DNA of 64,000 nucleotides from Cruorifilaria tuberocauda. Taxonomy: Eukaryota; Nematoda; Chromadorea; Rhabditida; Onchocercidae. Position 1 is the stretch's first letter; each line of letters begins with the position of its first letter. The notes under the pieces are model-generated. The model worked only from the letters and a program-made list of their open reading frames with translations. It did not search any database and was not told the origin of the DNA. Below, piece by piece: positions 26,222-40,894 of this stretch. The stretch is taken from positions 1 through 64,000 of the forward strand of contig JABVXU010000180.1 of the NCBI GenBank assembly GCA_013365365.1, read 5' to 3'. Made by a program: the position numbers and the translations under genes.

Positions 26222-29030
26222 TCAACGATTATTCAATTTTTTGGGTGAGCGTGCTGGTGGCGCAATACGTCCACCCCAGCAAAGTCGAAAATTGCCTTTT
26301 CGCCATTTGATGTTTGGATTCAGCAGCGCACGGCACCAAGTAGGAAAGGACAGCATTTCACGATACAGCCAAATAAACAGGAATTGTGTAAAGGAAAATG
26401 GCAGCGGTCCGTTCTGAAACATGAGAACAATTCAGCACAGAGTGGACAATGAACATCCTCTCATCAAATATCTCAGTGACAGATATAAATTCATGTCGAC
26501 ATTTACACATAATCTGCCCGAACTTCTGTCAGTTGAAATTTTAATAAGTGTCTCGAAGCGAGGTGTAGTTAAAAGCTCTCTTTTCCTCTTCAAGAAAGAA
26601 GTGATTTCACTTTAATATAACTTCTTAGTGAAACAAATAAAGGTTACCTACGACTTCTTATAATGAAGCTTAAGAATGCAGTTATTAGTGGAGGCAAGCA
26701 AAACAACCTGAATAAGATGGATCAGAGTGTAGTCGCAGGAGATCCAATAAATGAGGTGAAAAATAAAGTAATAAAAGATGTAAGTTGGTGAGGAAGGGAT
26801 AAGAATCAAAACAGCACAACACCCGAGTACACCCGACAGAAAACAATCTTGCAAAGGTTCCAATATTATTGTATAAGGCAACATTGCTATACGTAATTTT
26901 ATCCATCTGCAAATGAAAAATGGATTTAAACATTCCTAAATAATTAGAACTAACCAGTCTATCTACTTCGAAGATTGAAAAATTATTAATGAAATTCCAA
27001 GGCTTGAGTTTAAAGTTGTAAAGGACTCAAAAAACAGACTATAATTCATATCATAAAGTTTAGAATCACTTCTACGATTTGAAAAGATTTCTTGGAAAAA
27101 ATCCGATACAAACCTGCATATACGTTCATGAAAAGTGTTCGGATCGGGACTTGCTGTGTTTTGCACTGCAGGTAGACCAGAAATGGCAATTTTCCATCCT
27201 CTTAAAGATTATGAATTCTTAACACTCTAATTATGAACTTGATAAACATTAAGCTATTTCACAGTGCATTACTATGGCTGATTTTTTAGTCAGAAAGCAA
27301 TTAAATTTTTTACAAATAAATACAGCAGTTCCGCTCATTTATTTCTATATCGACTCGATGACATTGTGATGCGACCTCTAAATAAAACTACTATAAAATA
27401 CATGCCTTTTAGCAAATGCAACACCGAAGAAATAATCCTCAGCAAGATAATCACCGAAATTTTCCATACCACCAGCATCCTCCAGAGCACATTTTCTCAT
27501 TAGTGACGACATTCCCGTAGAACAAATAAAACGTAAACAATTACCAGCTAAGTAGATACGTGCATGTCCTGTACCAAAATATATCTGAAACACTCGAGAA
27601 AAGAAGTTATTAAATTATCTAGTGCGTGATAGCTTTTGAAAAATGTTGAGGAAGTTTTAGGTAAATAATTGATAAAAGTTCGTTCAACATGCTACCTGCT
27701 CAAGATTAGCTCCAAAACCTGGTCTATCAGCGCAAAAAGGCATCTGTGTAACTAGTGCTACATCATCCGTCATAGCGTTCACCATATCCATCAAAGCATC
27801 TTCACGCACTAGAAAGAAGAAAATCAAATTAATTTCCGAATTTCAAATGTTATCAATTCATAAGTATATAATTTATTTCGATATGTGACTAAAAAATTTA
27901 ACAAAAAATCCTACTATATATTCCACTATCGCTGACCAAGATCAATGGATATTTAGAAGCACGATAAGCAGGAATCATATTATCAATCTTTGGATTTAAT
28001 CCAACATTGGCACCACCTAAGAAAAAAAGCAGAATCCAAGGTTTTTAAATTATATATAATGCGAAAATCATTACAAAGATAATTAAAAAAGGCAAACTGA
28101 AGAGTAAATACAAAGTTATTAATGAAAACTTTCTTTTAGCAGAAATAACGAAACATACTACCACAGAAATTTTAAAATAAGAAAAAAGAAATAAACTTAA
28201 CACAAAAAAGACGTGCATCAATATATGGATACTTCATCATTAGAGCTTCAACGACTTTTTGAGAAGGATCACTTTCATCATGTAGACAGAACAGTAATTC
28301 ATACTGGAAAAAAAAGATTTTGGAGATTTTGAATGAATATTTGTTTGCTCTCTTGCAACGTAAAATACAGTATTTAAAAATTCATATCTTATGGTTGAAA
28401 GGGCTTCTTCGTAAAAGTTTTCAGAATAACTAACAATTTAATTAAATGCGAAGATACGAGAATTATTTGCAACTGATAATGAAATAATAAAATCAAATTT
28501 GAAATTTTGGTTACAAAAACATTGAATTATTTTATTTAAATATTCAATGTTTATGATAAACATGAGCTTGAAAACATTTGGAGAAGAAACTTACACAGTG
28601 ATATTTCAGTTTAAAAAAACTTTCGAGATTAAAAAATAAATTTTCGTCAGTGCCAACTAGTGGCTTGATGATTGACACGCCAGCGGTATCACTCCTCATG
28701 GTTATCGGTCGATGCAAACGATACTTTCTGCAGTGGATTAAAAATGTAACAGTCAAAAAGGATTGTTTTTCAAAACATTTCTCATATTTATTAAAATAAA
28801 ATCATTAAAATTTTTTGTTTGAAGACATTATAAAAGAATTTCAACGCGAAAAACATAATCGCTTTTATAGAGATTTCCGATTATAAATGGTCATCAGAGA
28901 GATAAATATACGCGTAAGATATCGCGATGATATGAACGATGTACAGGCCACAAAGGAACAGGGAAATACTGATTGCAGTTGGAAAAGCACAACTCGAGAT
29001 GAAATCGACCAATGTAAGTGTGATTTGCAT
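26222..29030 (-). CDS. cgt: ceramide glucosyltransferase (GlcT-1, UGCG)
   Basis: This Golgi enzyme transfers glucose from UDP-glucose to ceramide, the first step of glycosphingolipid synthesis. Exons (minus): 29030-28912, 28727-28595, 28303-28204, 28016-27915, 27808-27696, 27584-27406, 27200-27114, 26906-26708, 26413-26222; 407 aa against 394 in human. An N-terminal membrane anchor lies at about residues 17-40. The GT2/GT21 signature is complete: D1 in CLHDESDP (D93), D2 in LVSDSGI (D148), D3 in YLAEDYF (D239) and RICRW at 275-279. Other family blocks are [25 protein letters not shown] and [11 protein letters not shown]-terminal membrane helices follow. One intron (27405-27201) needs a GC donor (AAAAG then GCATGT) to keep frame. 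The first ATG after the best 5' acceptor is out of frame. It is an orthologue of the C. elegans cgt genes, but which of them is not resolved. Confidence 0.92.
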
Positions 29031-29052
29031 CTGAGGCCATCTGAAATAAAAC
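29028..29052 (-). promoter_or_regulatory. 5' acceptor region of the glucosyltransferase with two ATGs
   Basis: On the minus strand TTTTATTTCAG is followed at once by an ATG (29040-29038) that opens a wrong frame. Ten bases on, after CCTCAG, comes the ATG (29030) of the enzyme. A spliced leader could be added at either AG, and the choice would decide which start is read first. Confidence 0.45.
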
Positions 29053-31389
29053 CAAACCGTGAAGTTTCGCTTTAACTTCTTTTTTGTCCTCCTTTTTTTG
29101 TAATTGTAATTTCTTCATAACGCTTACAGAAAGCTAATTGAATTTGCTTAATGTCCAGTGACTATAACTGTTTTAAATAAAAGTAATTTTGCTTTTTTCA
29201 TTAAAATGTCAATACAAATGAGCACACTAATAAATGCTACATGAAGATAAATACAAACTCAACTGACACATTTATGATCAATTGATTTAATCTTCGAAAT
29301 GAATGATTGAAAAAAAGAAATGAATGAAAAATATAACAGAGAAATGACAATATTTGATATTTTTTGCAAACTAAGGTGAGCTCAGAAAACACAATCTTTT
29401 ATCGAATAATCTGCATTTAAGTGCATGTATGCAAAATATGAAGTATGCAATACAATTCTTGCCATATAAAAGTATATAATTTTGCAAAATAACAAAATAT
29501 AATTAATACAAATTTGAATAGAAAGATAAGAATATGTATCAATGCAATGTGTACACCCCCTTTGTTTGTTCCATATTAGCAGACAAGAATCTCTTGAGAA
29601 ATATAATTTGTAGAATTTTTATTTTCCCTTACCAACAATGGATACAATCCTTCCCTACCGTAAAGTAAAAATTAAAATACAAGAGATGGCAAAATATAAA
29701 GGACCGTGGAAATCACAGCATAATTATGAGTGCCAATTACAAAGGAAACAATGCATTATTCTTATTTATAATTTATGAAAACTTCCAAATTGTCCGAAAC
29801 TTCTACAAATTCAAACAGCAAATTAGAACGATAGACCCAAAATATGTGTACATATTAAAGAGAATAAAAAAATGGAAAAAGGAATTACTTAAAAAACTAT
29901 TGACATTTTTGAGATAATTCTGTGAATTGTCCATTTCATTGCAACCTCCAAAATCTTTTCTTTTTATTGCCATTGTTTAAAGTATAATAAAATTAGACAA
30001 TTTTTTCATATCGTCAAAGAATGAACGATTTAAAAACGTGGAACAATTGAATATAAAAAAGTCCCAATATAAAAAAGTCTCGATAATAACTTAACAATAC
30101 AATACAGCGCGAAAGCTAATACATAATATTTTAATAAGAAAGCTCGTCTTTGAAAAATATGTCTCTGTCTTCGGTTTAAAGAATCTCTGATTTTAAATAT
30201 TTTGACTTTAATCGCTAATTTTTAATATTCACTTTTACCTCTATTTGGAACGTTAACATTTTATATATGGATAAGATTTACTCAAGAAATTATGACACTT
30301 CATATTGAATAATGCATACAAAAAGCATAGATAAATCTAATGATTCCTATACTGTGGGAAAAGAAAGTAAAAAAATTTGCAAAACCAAATGCATCGCTTA
30401 CGCAATAGCATATGACTATTTTTATTTGTATTGAAATATCAAAAGGACTCATTCCGAGAATGATTTTAACAAACAGTAAAAAATTTTACATATATATTTT
30501 TTAAATGTTCTATTTATAATCGCAAATTTCCACTCGTCAGAAAAGAGAACACATTTTTAAAATATTCATAGAAGACAATTTTTCTCGAAATTCCGCAAAA
30601 ACAATTAAAAAAGCCATAACGCTTACTTTGGTCAGGATAAGAAAATAAACTGAAGAAAGATTATTTTATTTGCTCTCAAGCGAGCAAAAAAAAAGATTGC
30701 TGGATACGCAAAGTTGAACAGCACGTTGTATATACCATAGTGAGAACAATCCATCGATGGAAATAAATATCAATAGTTTTCGAAGGAAATCTTAAATAAC
30801 GATGCCATCGTAACTTACACTGCTATTATTGGTTTCCATACGAATTCTGATATGCGCTATCGTTAACTAAAAAGTATTGCGAAACATAAGCTTGAATATT
30901 TGCCTATTTTTAAACTTTTCCGCGGTATGAAAATGTTTCGAAGAAAGTTTTCAGTAAATGCAACTGTTATCGGCTTGTAATTTTTTTAATTTAAATTTTT
31001 TAAATAATAAATTATTAATTCAGAAAAAAGCCCCAATCGATATATATTTTTTACTATCATATAGTAATGCGATCTGTACAAATTAAACTAACAATCAGTT
31101 TTATATGCTCATTTAGCTAAATATCTAAAAAAACCAAGAAATCTGAGTTGTCACTGAAGTGTTTCAAATAAAAACAATAACAATGACGTCCTGACAACCG
31201 CTTAAAAATGTCTGACCTTTACTAAACAAATAAATAATGAAAGTTGAAAATTGAACCTTTCATTAGTAGATTTAAATAAAAAGATTAAAAGTAATCAAAA
31301 TAATGAGGTGTCGGACCAAATTAGAAGTTTTTAGACCAAAACTTCTAAATAGATAAAATTTGAAAACTTTCAAACTAAGGTAACTGGAA
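29053..31389. other. intergenic between VPS35 and UGCG
   Basis: This is AT-rich sequence with no splice-flanked coding frame. It presumably holds the VPS35 3' UTR and the promoter of the glucosyltransferase. One plus-strand 63-codon frame (29726-29917) is Lys/Ile-rich and not convincing. Confidence 0.5.
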
Positions 31390-34300
31390 TCAAAAAATTG
31401 AGAGTATTACGTTGAAATATGTAGTAATTTGTTCCGCTTCACTCGACGGTTCCAACTGTACAATTAATTCACGAATCTTCCCAATGACTTGATTCAATAT
31501 ATCGATTGTTATCTGTAATCAGTAACGTAAGGGATATCATTATTATGAAACATATTATGTACAATCAATTAAAATTTTATCACTCCTAAAGAAGCTAGAA
31601 TTTCTATTTCCTTATCCATATACAAATATCAGTTTCAGTTCTTGAAATTAGTTCTTGGAAACCAACCTCATCACATCCTTCTTCATAGAAATAAAGATAA
31701 TGACTAAACACAGTTATGTAAAGTTGTACTTGGACAACTGGATCCATGCACTGAGATGCAACACGTAAAGCCTTTTTTAAGCAGTTTATCACCTGGAAAA
31801 ATAATGCATGTTGAGTTTCAAAAATTAGCTGAAATTCATTTGGTTTTACCTAAAATTTTCCCATAAATCTATTTGAACAATACTCATATGCAGTCTTGTG
31901 ACGCGCTTAATCAAAGAACGAATTAAATAGCAGAAAACCAATTATGCACTTCTATATTTGCATAGCAACAAAAAAATGGACAAATTAAAATACCTGCACC
32001 GAATCTTTCATTGGAAGATCTTTATCTGCCGAATGGCCGTTCCAAAATAAATGTGCCTCAACAGAACAACCGTTTCATTATAACTTTCATTTATTATGTA
32101 TTATTTTCACATTTTTTTAATTTGATTTTGAAATGCCTTAAATCGTGATCATACTCTTTTGCTGTTCGTTTTTAAATCAAAAAATACCGATTCTTCTAAT
32201 AATATTTCTTATGATATTATCATCCTATTAAATATCATTCAGTAAACTTACTACTAAGCAAACTGCTACACATTGATCAGCTTTTTTGAAAAGCTTCGCA
32301 GAAGCGTGGGCACACTGAGTACGTAGTGGTTCGTGATTTTCTTCTGTGAAGCATTTGACTCGCTCAAGAGTACCTACAATTTGATTCTCGGTTAAATATA
32401 ACCATGAAACAAGATTGAGGATTATAAATTATCGCTTTAAACAGTCTCAGAGTTGCAGTCATCAGCATCTCTAAAGATCTAATATATGATCATTTGAAAA
32501 ATTCAATTTCAATAGTTTTGAATTGAAAAAATATGCAAAATATACCTATAAGTAACGATATTGCTGCCAGCTGTGATCGACTATCAGCAACTTCTTCCTC
32601 ATAAATGGAAAAAGCCTGCAAAAATATTCTTAACAAACAACACAGCAATTTTCGTCATGCAAAAACAACTTATAATACAGGGGTTTAAAAAATTTTTTAA
32701 ATTACAACCTTGGAAAAGAATTCATATGCAACGGTCACACTGTTTTCAAATTTGATCTGGTCAGCGATCAATACTCCCTGCAAAATCTGAGTTTATGTAA
32801 GCAAAAATCTCACTTCCTATTCATAGATTACTGAGTTCCAAAATTTCTCTCCTTAATAACTCCAAATAGATAAAAGAAATCACATATCGCGCTAAAATAA
32901 TTCTTAACGAAAATCGATTAAAAATAAGGACCTGTAGATACAATCGTATTGGTAACTGTGAAAGTTCTGCTGATGAAACCAAAGCGTCTATTGTATGCAT
33001 ACAAAAAACGAACATTTTTTGCAGTTTTGCATCACGTTTTTCCTGCAGTTAGAAATATAGCAGTAGAAAGCACTAGGAGTTAATAATTTGGCATGAAACA
33101 AAGTAAAACAGAAACATCGAGATGTATCATAATCATCTGTTTTTGCTCTACTCGTTTTCCAGTTTCTTATGGAAAACAATGAATAGCATAACATCGTAAT
33201 TCCATTATGCTGTCAAGAAATCTAACTAATTAAAAATAACAAACATCGCATTCAGCGGCATAGCGAAGAATTAACTGATATATGGCAAAAGCAATGGTAG
33301 GTAACGAATACTGAATACGGTAACGCCCACCAGCACCAAAACGTTTCCTTACAGCACTGATTACCTGTAAATGGAATAAAAACTGAATGTTGATTGATGA
33401 GAAAAAAAAGAAAATAAATCGATAGCTCAAAGTCCTCGTTCAAATGCGATTTTACAAGCAAATTTCCTATTTACGTTGTGGCACACTATTCCAGGTTCCT
33501 GTTTATTGAAGTGATGCATTTTCCTAGCTTTACTATCTCAAGTTACCGAAATATACCAAAAATTGCTGATCTGTAGTTGGAGCATGGATGAGATTAACAA
33601 ATCGTGAAACAAGAGCTTGTTCATCAGCAAAATCTTCATTCATTCCCAGATCATCTGGTTGGTCTTCCTGATCCACCAGCAATGGCTCGATTAAATTCAG
33701 TAGCTTCTCCACTGCTTCCATTGTAGTTAAAACTGCATCCTATAAGAATACTACACTACACCTATTACTAAGATGCTTTTGGACTTCTTAAGCATGCTCT
33801 AAAAAAACTTTCGAAAACATAAATTTCTGATCTGAAATCGAATTTAAAAATCTCATTTCATCCAATAAAAGCATTTTTTGTGAATAAGCAAATGAACTTA
33901 CATTATCTACCATCCTTTGTAAAACATATGCTGCTGCTTGGGTTCTACCGCGATAATCCATCAATCCTAAGACGTCACCATAATGTTCCAATTGTAGAAG
34001 TTTGTCAATGTTATTGTATTGATCCACTGGGATTCGCAAAATTTTCATAGTCTCACGGCCAACAACGCTAGTATATGGAGCTCTAGAAGGGATAAAAATA
34101 AAAAATGAACGAATTTCAAAACATCTTAGGAAAGTAACTTCATGATGAATTTGCTGACACGTAAGTTTATGAAAACCATCACGGCTGATTGGCGCAAAAA
34201 AAAGTGGATATTTTGAAACAGTTACTTACTGGATGTTGAAAATAATAAAGCATAATATTAATATTTACCTTGATATCTTGAATTTGGTAAAAACATTTGC

Positions 34301-36472
34301 TGTGGTGGCAAAAACTATATCTGCATAATCAGTTCTTTCTGAGTAACATTTCAAAGCAAAGTTAACGAGGGTAATCTAAAAATTAAATATATGCACATGT
34401 CCAAATTGAACAAATAATGTGATCAAGGTTTTCCTTTATTAAAAAATTATTGAGATAGATTCTATATATGCCTGAGCGAAATCAAAAAAAAAAAAACAAA
34501 CCTGCAATGAAACGACATCTTCTGGTGGCATTCTCTCTCGATTCATTATCACTGACTGTATCTGCTTTGAGAAGATCTCAAACAGTGGCAAGTCACTAGG
34601 AATTTCAACACCTTCGGATGATGCGTAAATAGCAAGACGATCAATTAAAGCTATGAAAACATTTTTTATCTGCAAATAAATCACATTGTAACTTAACTTG
34701 GTGAAAGTAACTGATTAAACTGTTAACAGGTATAACCACTTGGATACTGAGAACAAAAGCGTACCAAAAACTCGTTAAGAATATGAAACTAAAAAAAATA
34801 AGATCTACCTGTACACCTTCATCCAATTCAGAGCAAGCATGGAGAAATTCATGCAAAGTTGCTAAGTGATATTCATCTGGAAAAACTTGAATAACACACT
34901 CCATAAGATATTCTTGCGAGATTGCATCTTTGCATGACACAGCTTGCTCCAGGATTCCTGGCAATACAATCTGAAAATGTTGCACTCAAGTTTTTCAGAC
35001 TTTGAATCAGTATAGAAAAATACGAGAAATAAATGAGATAGTGAATGCTAACAATCATTACATTTCAAAACATTTCAGTGTTATGCGACTAAATTTGTGA
35101 GAACCCGAAACAAACCTTGCGATAAGTATCAATGTTGAGATTTTCCAACTGCGAAAGTCGAACAAGATTTGTTCCTACTAAAATTCGCAACTCCCGTCGT
35201 TCACGTTCACGTTTATCTTTCTCTCGACTCGGCCCTTGATGCTGCATTCGTACCCATAATTTATTCATTTCAGCGAAGTTCACCATAATGAAATCGATTG
35301 CATCTCGTACGTCACCATCATCGCTGCTAAGTCAATTTTCATACTATTTTGTGAAATAATTTTCAGTAAATTAATGGAGAAATGATATTCAAGTGAAGTT
35401 GGAATCCGAGAAGGATGTCTCCAATTCTTCTACATTTTTTCTAAAATACAAAAAGTAAATAATGGTGGCCATAGCTACTTCAGAAATTTAGAGAGTAATT
35501 TTAATTAAATAAAAAACATACTTCTCAGTCTCTGCTATATCGGGCAACAGATTTCTAGTGCACTGTAACAAATAATTACGCAGAAAAAGACCGCGAAGTG
35601 GATGTTGCACACCACGACACATTTCAACTAAGTCCTTCAATATATCTCGAGCATTCGTTTCTCCGAGTCTTATGTACACAACACCAACAGTTACTAATAA
35701 ATACCTAAATATTTTACCCTACAGAATAACTTGATAAAATTGTCACAATGCTGAAATATTAATAATTCAGTTCATAGAAAAACTTGTGTCAAATACTATT
35801 TCGAAATCCGCTGTTTAGATTATTGCACTTGTGCACATAAACATCGCTCTAAGTTACTCACAAACTTGAATCGTTCTGCAGTATTTCAGTATCCCACATA
35901 AGTTCGATAAAATAAGAGAATTATGTTGTAAACACTTGTAAAGAAAACCTACAAACGAGGGATAACATTGCCAGCATACTGTACAAGCTCATATAAATCA
36001 GCGACTTTTCTTCCTTTTTCATAATCTTCAGTGAGATGTGTTTCTAAGTGTTGTAATTCATTAGTTACATCAACATCTGAAAAAAATTTTGTAATGCACG
36101 AAAACTTGCCTTAATTCCTTATCTTGACCCTCAATAACTAAAGAGTAGTTCGAAATTTTAACTCTATCTCACTGAAATACATTCTATTCTCGAGAGAGAA
36201 GAAAGCTGAAGATTTCGAATGAAGATTTTGATCGAGTATATATATATTAAAATCCTGAAACTCTCACAAAGCCTGTAGTAGTACTTTGGTGTAAGTGTTC
36301 CAGTTCGCAACTCCGCAAGCATCTGTGATGCATGTTTTAATGCATCCATCAAAACACCTTTATCCAAACATCGCTTCATTTCGAACGACAAGGATCGCAC
36401 GGCATGACATGTTTCGTCTAGTAATTTCTCCTGCTCCGACTTCAACATAAGTAAATCATCATCCTTCGTCAT
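31390..36472 (-). CDS. vps-35: VPS35, cargo-recognition subunit of retromer
   Basis: VPS35 is the alpha-solenoid scaffold of retromer. It binds VPS26 and VPS29 and recycles cargo from endosomes to the Golgi or plasma membrane. Seventeen minus-strand exons close in frame to 775 aa (human 796): 36472-36268, 36076-35953, 35704-35522, 35326-35116, 34970-34809, 34669-34502, 34375-34269, 34082-33902, 33739-33557, 33364-33245, 33042-32932, 32777-32709, 32615-32546, 32373-32252, 32056-31994, 31792-31667, 31512-31390. Very conserved blocks include EQEKLLDE and [20 protein letters not shown]. The VPS26-binding PRLYLL motif is present as the IPRLYLL equivalent across exons 2-3. [33 protein letters not shown] and [19 protein letters not shown] also match. 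The extreme C-terminus (ending FNVILSIF) differs from human and could instead splice on at a GTAATA. Several donors are weak (GTCCTT, GTTGTA). Confidence 0.95.
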
Positions 36473-39400
36473 TGCTTTTCTTGAATTTTTTTTAAATTCC
36501 AGTACAACACTGCTTCCTGCAACAGCAAGTTCCGTAAATTCTGTATATACTCCATGTAATACTGTAATTACTCGAATTCAGATAATTGGAGCATTGATTC
36601 AATACTAAGCTCACCAAATTTCAATAACTATATATATATATATATATGATACATACGTTCTCCCAACAAGATAAATCCTGTTATTCAAAATAGCGAATTC
36701 CCTGAATCAGTTTTATTACTCAGTGGATTACATACCAAAAAATTTTTATGTAAGAATCAACTGGAGGTTAATAGAATGCATCGAAAACTATATAAATTTA
36801 CTACTGATTCTAGAAAAATATTACTACTATTTTAATATTATTACTACTGTTACAGCATAAGTAATTTACAAGGCATAATGATTAATATCACTCAAAATTT
36901 GAGAAATATTCGTAAGTATAGAATACATATAAATTATAAAAATTATGAAATTGAAACCAGGAAATTAACATAATATCTGAAGCAAATAGAAACTGCTAAC
37001 CCACTTTATGGACACAAAAACTCCATACAATGCTGGACATTAGTACAAAATTCAGCAACAATACAAGCAGACAATAAAAATAGTCAAGAACACCTAGCAT
37101 TATAAGCAGTTACAGATTGCAACTTGCAAAAAGCCACTAGATTACTCTCTTTTTACCGTGACAAAATTTAATTGATCATCACGTAGTAAATAAAATACAA
37201 TATTACAAAGACAGCGCTATCACAAACAAAAAGATATTTATCAAAAAATATTGCAAGTGGTTCAATTTATCGGCACCAGAACAAGCGAGCAATCTGAAAT
37301 ATTTGATATTATGTGACTCTTAAAATGAGAAAATATGACAAAATTACCGCAAACTTTAGCTTCCTTTTATTAAAAAAATAAACAAATTCGAAATAAATTT
37401 GTTCGGAAAGAGAATGAGCATTTTAAGTAGCAAATCCTTTTGAGATTATAATAAAATTTCCCGTAAAATCAACTCGGTAACAACAGGAATTTTTAAAACA
37501 TTTTAGAATCAAAATCCTTTTTAATTTTGAGCTAACTTCCAGGCTTCTTCTGAAATCTTGCATCATTAAAAAGTATTTCATAGTTAAATGCTTTGCTACA
37601 AACATCATTATGATGTTCAATAAATTCTATCCAAAATGTAGAATGATTTAATTATGGATAAGGCACATCTATCATGTCTTTAGTGACGCTGTTTATATTT
37701 GGAAGAAAGAAGAACACTATTAAAACTGCAGAATCGGTACCAACCTAGTAAATTTTATTGTGGAGGCCATTTCACAATTATTAGATAAGTTATATTTGGA
37801 CTGTCACTCTGCTAATTAAAGTGTGTTTGAATCATTCTCACAACAGCCTGCACAAAAAGCTCTCCTAAAATTCTTTCGCTAAATACGTATGAATTTTACT
37901 TCCCTTCAATTTGAAAAAAATTCTAAGTAGAAAAACTAACAATTATATGTTTTGGTCAAGACTCCGTTGTGATTAAAACTAAGCCACTCCTGTAAAGTCA
38001 AAAATCACCTACAAAATTAAGAATCATTCCATAAATAAAATATTTCAAAATTATTTTATTTAAAACACCTTATTAATATCACCCAATGGAAAAACAGGAT
38101 AAACTCTTGCGAATAATGAGGAAAAAGAAACAGTCTCTTATACCAATTATATATAATTTTTGGATAAACTATTAGAGAGAAAAAATGAATAAAACAAACC
38201 GCAATCATTTAGAAATATATAGCAAAATGAAGGAGACAATAATATACAATAACATAGTTAGCCATAAACAAACGAAGCAGCTCCAATAAAAGCAGCTCAT
38301 GGCGTGTATATCGGGGAAAATCGAAAATTTGGGTTATTAACAAAGTTAATTGAAACACTTTATTCGTTATAACCCGTTTTTTTCCATTTTATCAACTTCG
38401 GGAGAGTACACATCGTGAACCGACAAGTGCAAAACAATTAGCTCAGCATGATCAATTCGCTGCTTCATTCACATTTAGGAATGGAAGAGAACCAAAAGTG
38501 TGCCAACGAAAGTTATCATCCTAAAAATGATCGTAGCAATATGATTCGTACACTTACTCCACTACTGATACCATATAAATTAATAATTATTGCTTCTGAG
38601 CTTTTCATGCCTTAATTTCTGATCAAGAATCTTGGTATGCCCTTTTCTTTAAAGCAACTTTGCTCATATAATTATAGTCATTTAATATTAACTTCATTCC
38701 TACAACTGCAAAAACGAATTATGCTATCGCAAAATAGTATAGTGTTTCCAGATCACAACGTCATCAGCAAATTAAGAAAATCGCTCTTTTAATATATCGA
38801 TGTAATATACTGATGACAATAATATCCTCGATTTCAGCACACTAATTCAAAAATGATGCTGTACATCAGAGATCAATACGGGAAAGAATCTCCGAGATGA
38901 ACCATTAAAACCAAGAAAAAAATCCGACGACTGAATTATCGCGATGCTCGTAACTCCCAATTCTCAGGATGGAACCACTCGATCGAACCGCCCAGCAAGG
39001 TTGCACACCTTTCTCAATTGGCTGGTGAAAGCACAAATTGCTGCACTATTAGTTACTAAGGTGGTGACAACAGGTTGATTGCATTACTAGCATAGAAATA
39101 TACATTGAATTCATATGAACACGCATACGAACATACCGCCTTTCTCCTCTGAACAACCAAGGAGTACTGAATATTTCAAGTAGTCAATCGATAATGCATC
39201 TAATGCATACCCTTGACAGCTTATCATGTACTATAATTGTTGGCATTGCAAATGCTCGAGAATATTTGACTGAGAATTGATTTCCCGTGCAAATATAATT
39301 TAGTATCTCATCCCACTACGATTTCATTACAGAACTGGATATAGTTGCAAAAATAGCCACTGGAATACACTGGTCATATCACATATAGCGACCAACAGGC

Positions 39401-40894
39401 TAATTGATAAAACGACTGTGGAACGTTTTCAAATCAGTTGTTGAGACTCTTTTAGCTCATTAGAAGTGGTGTAAAGTAATTTGTTGGAAATATTAAAATA
39501 GGCTAAAAGAACTATCCATTTTGTAATGTATTCTTGTTATTGATTTAACATTTTTTTAAAACACACTTGTTTAATTTCAATTCCGTAACAATTTCTAATT
39601 GTTGGAGCTATTAAAATACAAATTATTCTCCATCAGTTGAAATATTTATCAAAATCCTGTGATTAGGACATATGATGATGTAATAAAATGATCTTTGAAT
39701 TGATTCGTCTTATTAGAATTATGATCATCTCTTAAATGTTGATATCGTCTCGGGTATTAAAAATGCATAAAGAAGCAAGTACTGAAGCTATTAATCGATA
39801 TCAGCTTTGAGCTATGTTAGAAAAACAGCAAATAATGTTGCTGAAAAAAGCATTCAATACGAATTCTACTCCAGAAGAATTTGCAAATAACTGCAATGTT
39901 TCAATCTCTTTTTGATGATAAAATTGCCTTTTTTTAAATAGTTCGGAACTCAACAGAAAATAATTTATTTCCATCAAACTGAAAAAGCATCATGAAACAT
40001 CGAGGTGATGATAAATTAAGGCATGGAAAGCCAATGGGCCACAATGAATTCCAGACGGCTTTCTGATCAAAACGAAATCTGGGAAATATTTCAATACAAA
40101 GAATATAAATACATTGATTCAGATTATTCATCCAATCCTTCCCAATTTTTTCGTAAATATGAGGATACGATTATCATCTTAAACCTGTATTTTGATATCA
40201 GACACTTTATTATCCAAAGCAAAAATTCTTTTTAATTGCAAGCTATAACTAATCATCGAAATATTAAATCCCTAAATTCCCTTTACTGAATCATAATCTT
40301 TTGGCAAATAATAATAGCTGTAAAGTCAAAACTTAACCTTAATGAAATAGTATAAATTATTTATTAATTATTATTCACTCTCATTGATTAAACGTCAGTT
40401 TTTCTATCATCTAGTTAAGCCGTATTACTTCTTAGAAATTTTACAATTTTTGAAGAATTGAGAAAAAGCATTAATATTTTCCTTCCAAGCCTCAAGCAGA
40501 TTTCAAGAGGAAATGGATTAAAGTCACGCAAACACAATTAGAATTTACGTCTCACCAATTTTTGTATATATCAAAATCATAACAATCTCTCCTCATCATA
40601 ATGTACTTACTCGAAATATTGTGGCAGTTTCGCATTTTTTTTTGTGTTTGCTTCAGCCTCTCCATCACACAGATTACTTTATTAAAAATATCAATATTTC
40701 GTTAAAAAAAATACAACTTTTAAATATCTAACCGATCACTTCAATTTTAATGACTTGGTAAATTTAGTACACCATGATTTCCCGAACGACATAGCCGTAT
40801 GCTGCAAATTGAAACCAAAGTTACGAAAATTATTTTCAGTTATGATTCTTATAACGATTTTTTTGTTTATTCCACAAATGGCAATTATGCAAGA
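36473..40894. other. intergenic upstream of VPS35
   Basis: There is no supported gene in this 4.4 kb. A (TA)n tract lies at 36629-36648. Sequence around 38280-39060 is less AT-rich and may hold promoter or 5' UTR elements of VPS35. Open frames on both strands at 39934-40235 are not splice-supported. Confidence 0.45.
36629..36648. repeat. TA microsatellite
   Basis: A (TA)n run just upstream of VPS35. Confidence 0.75.
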
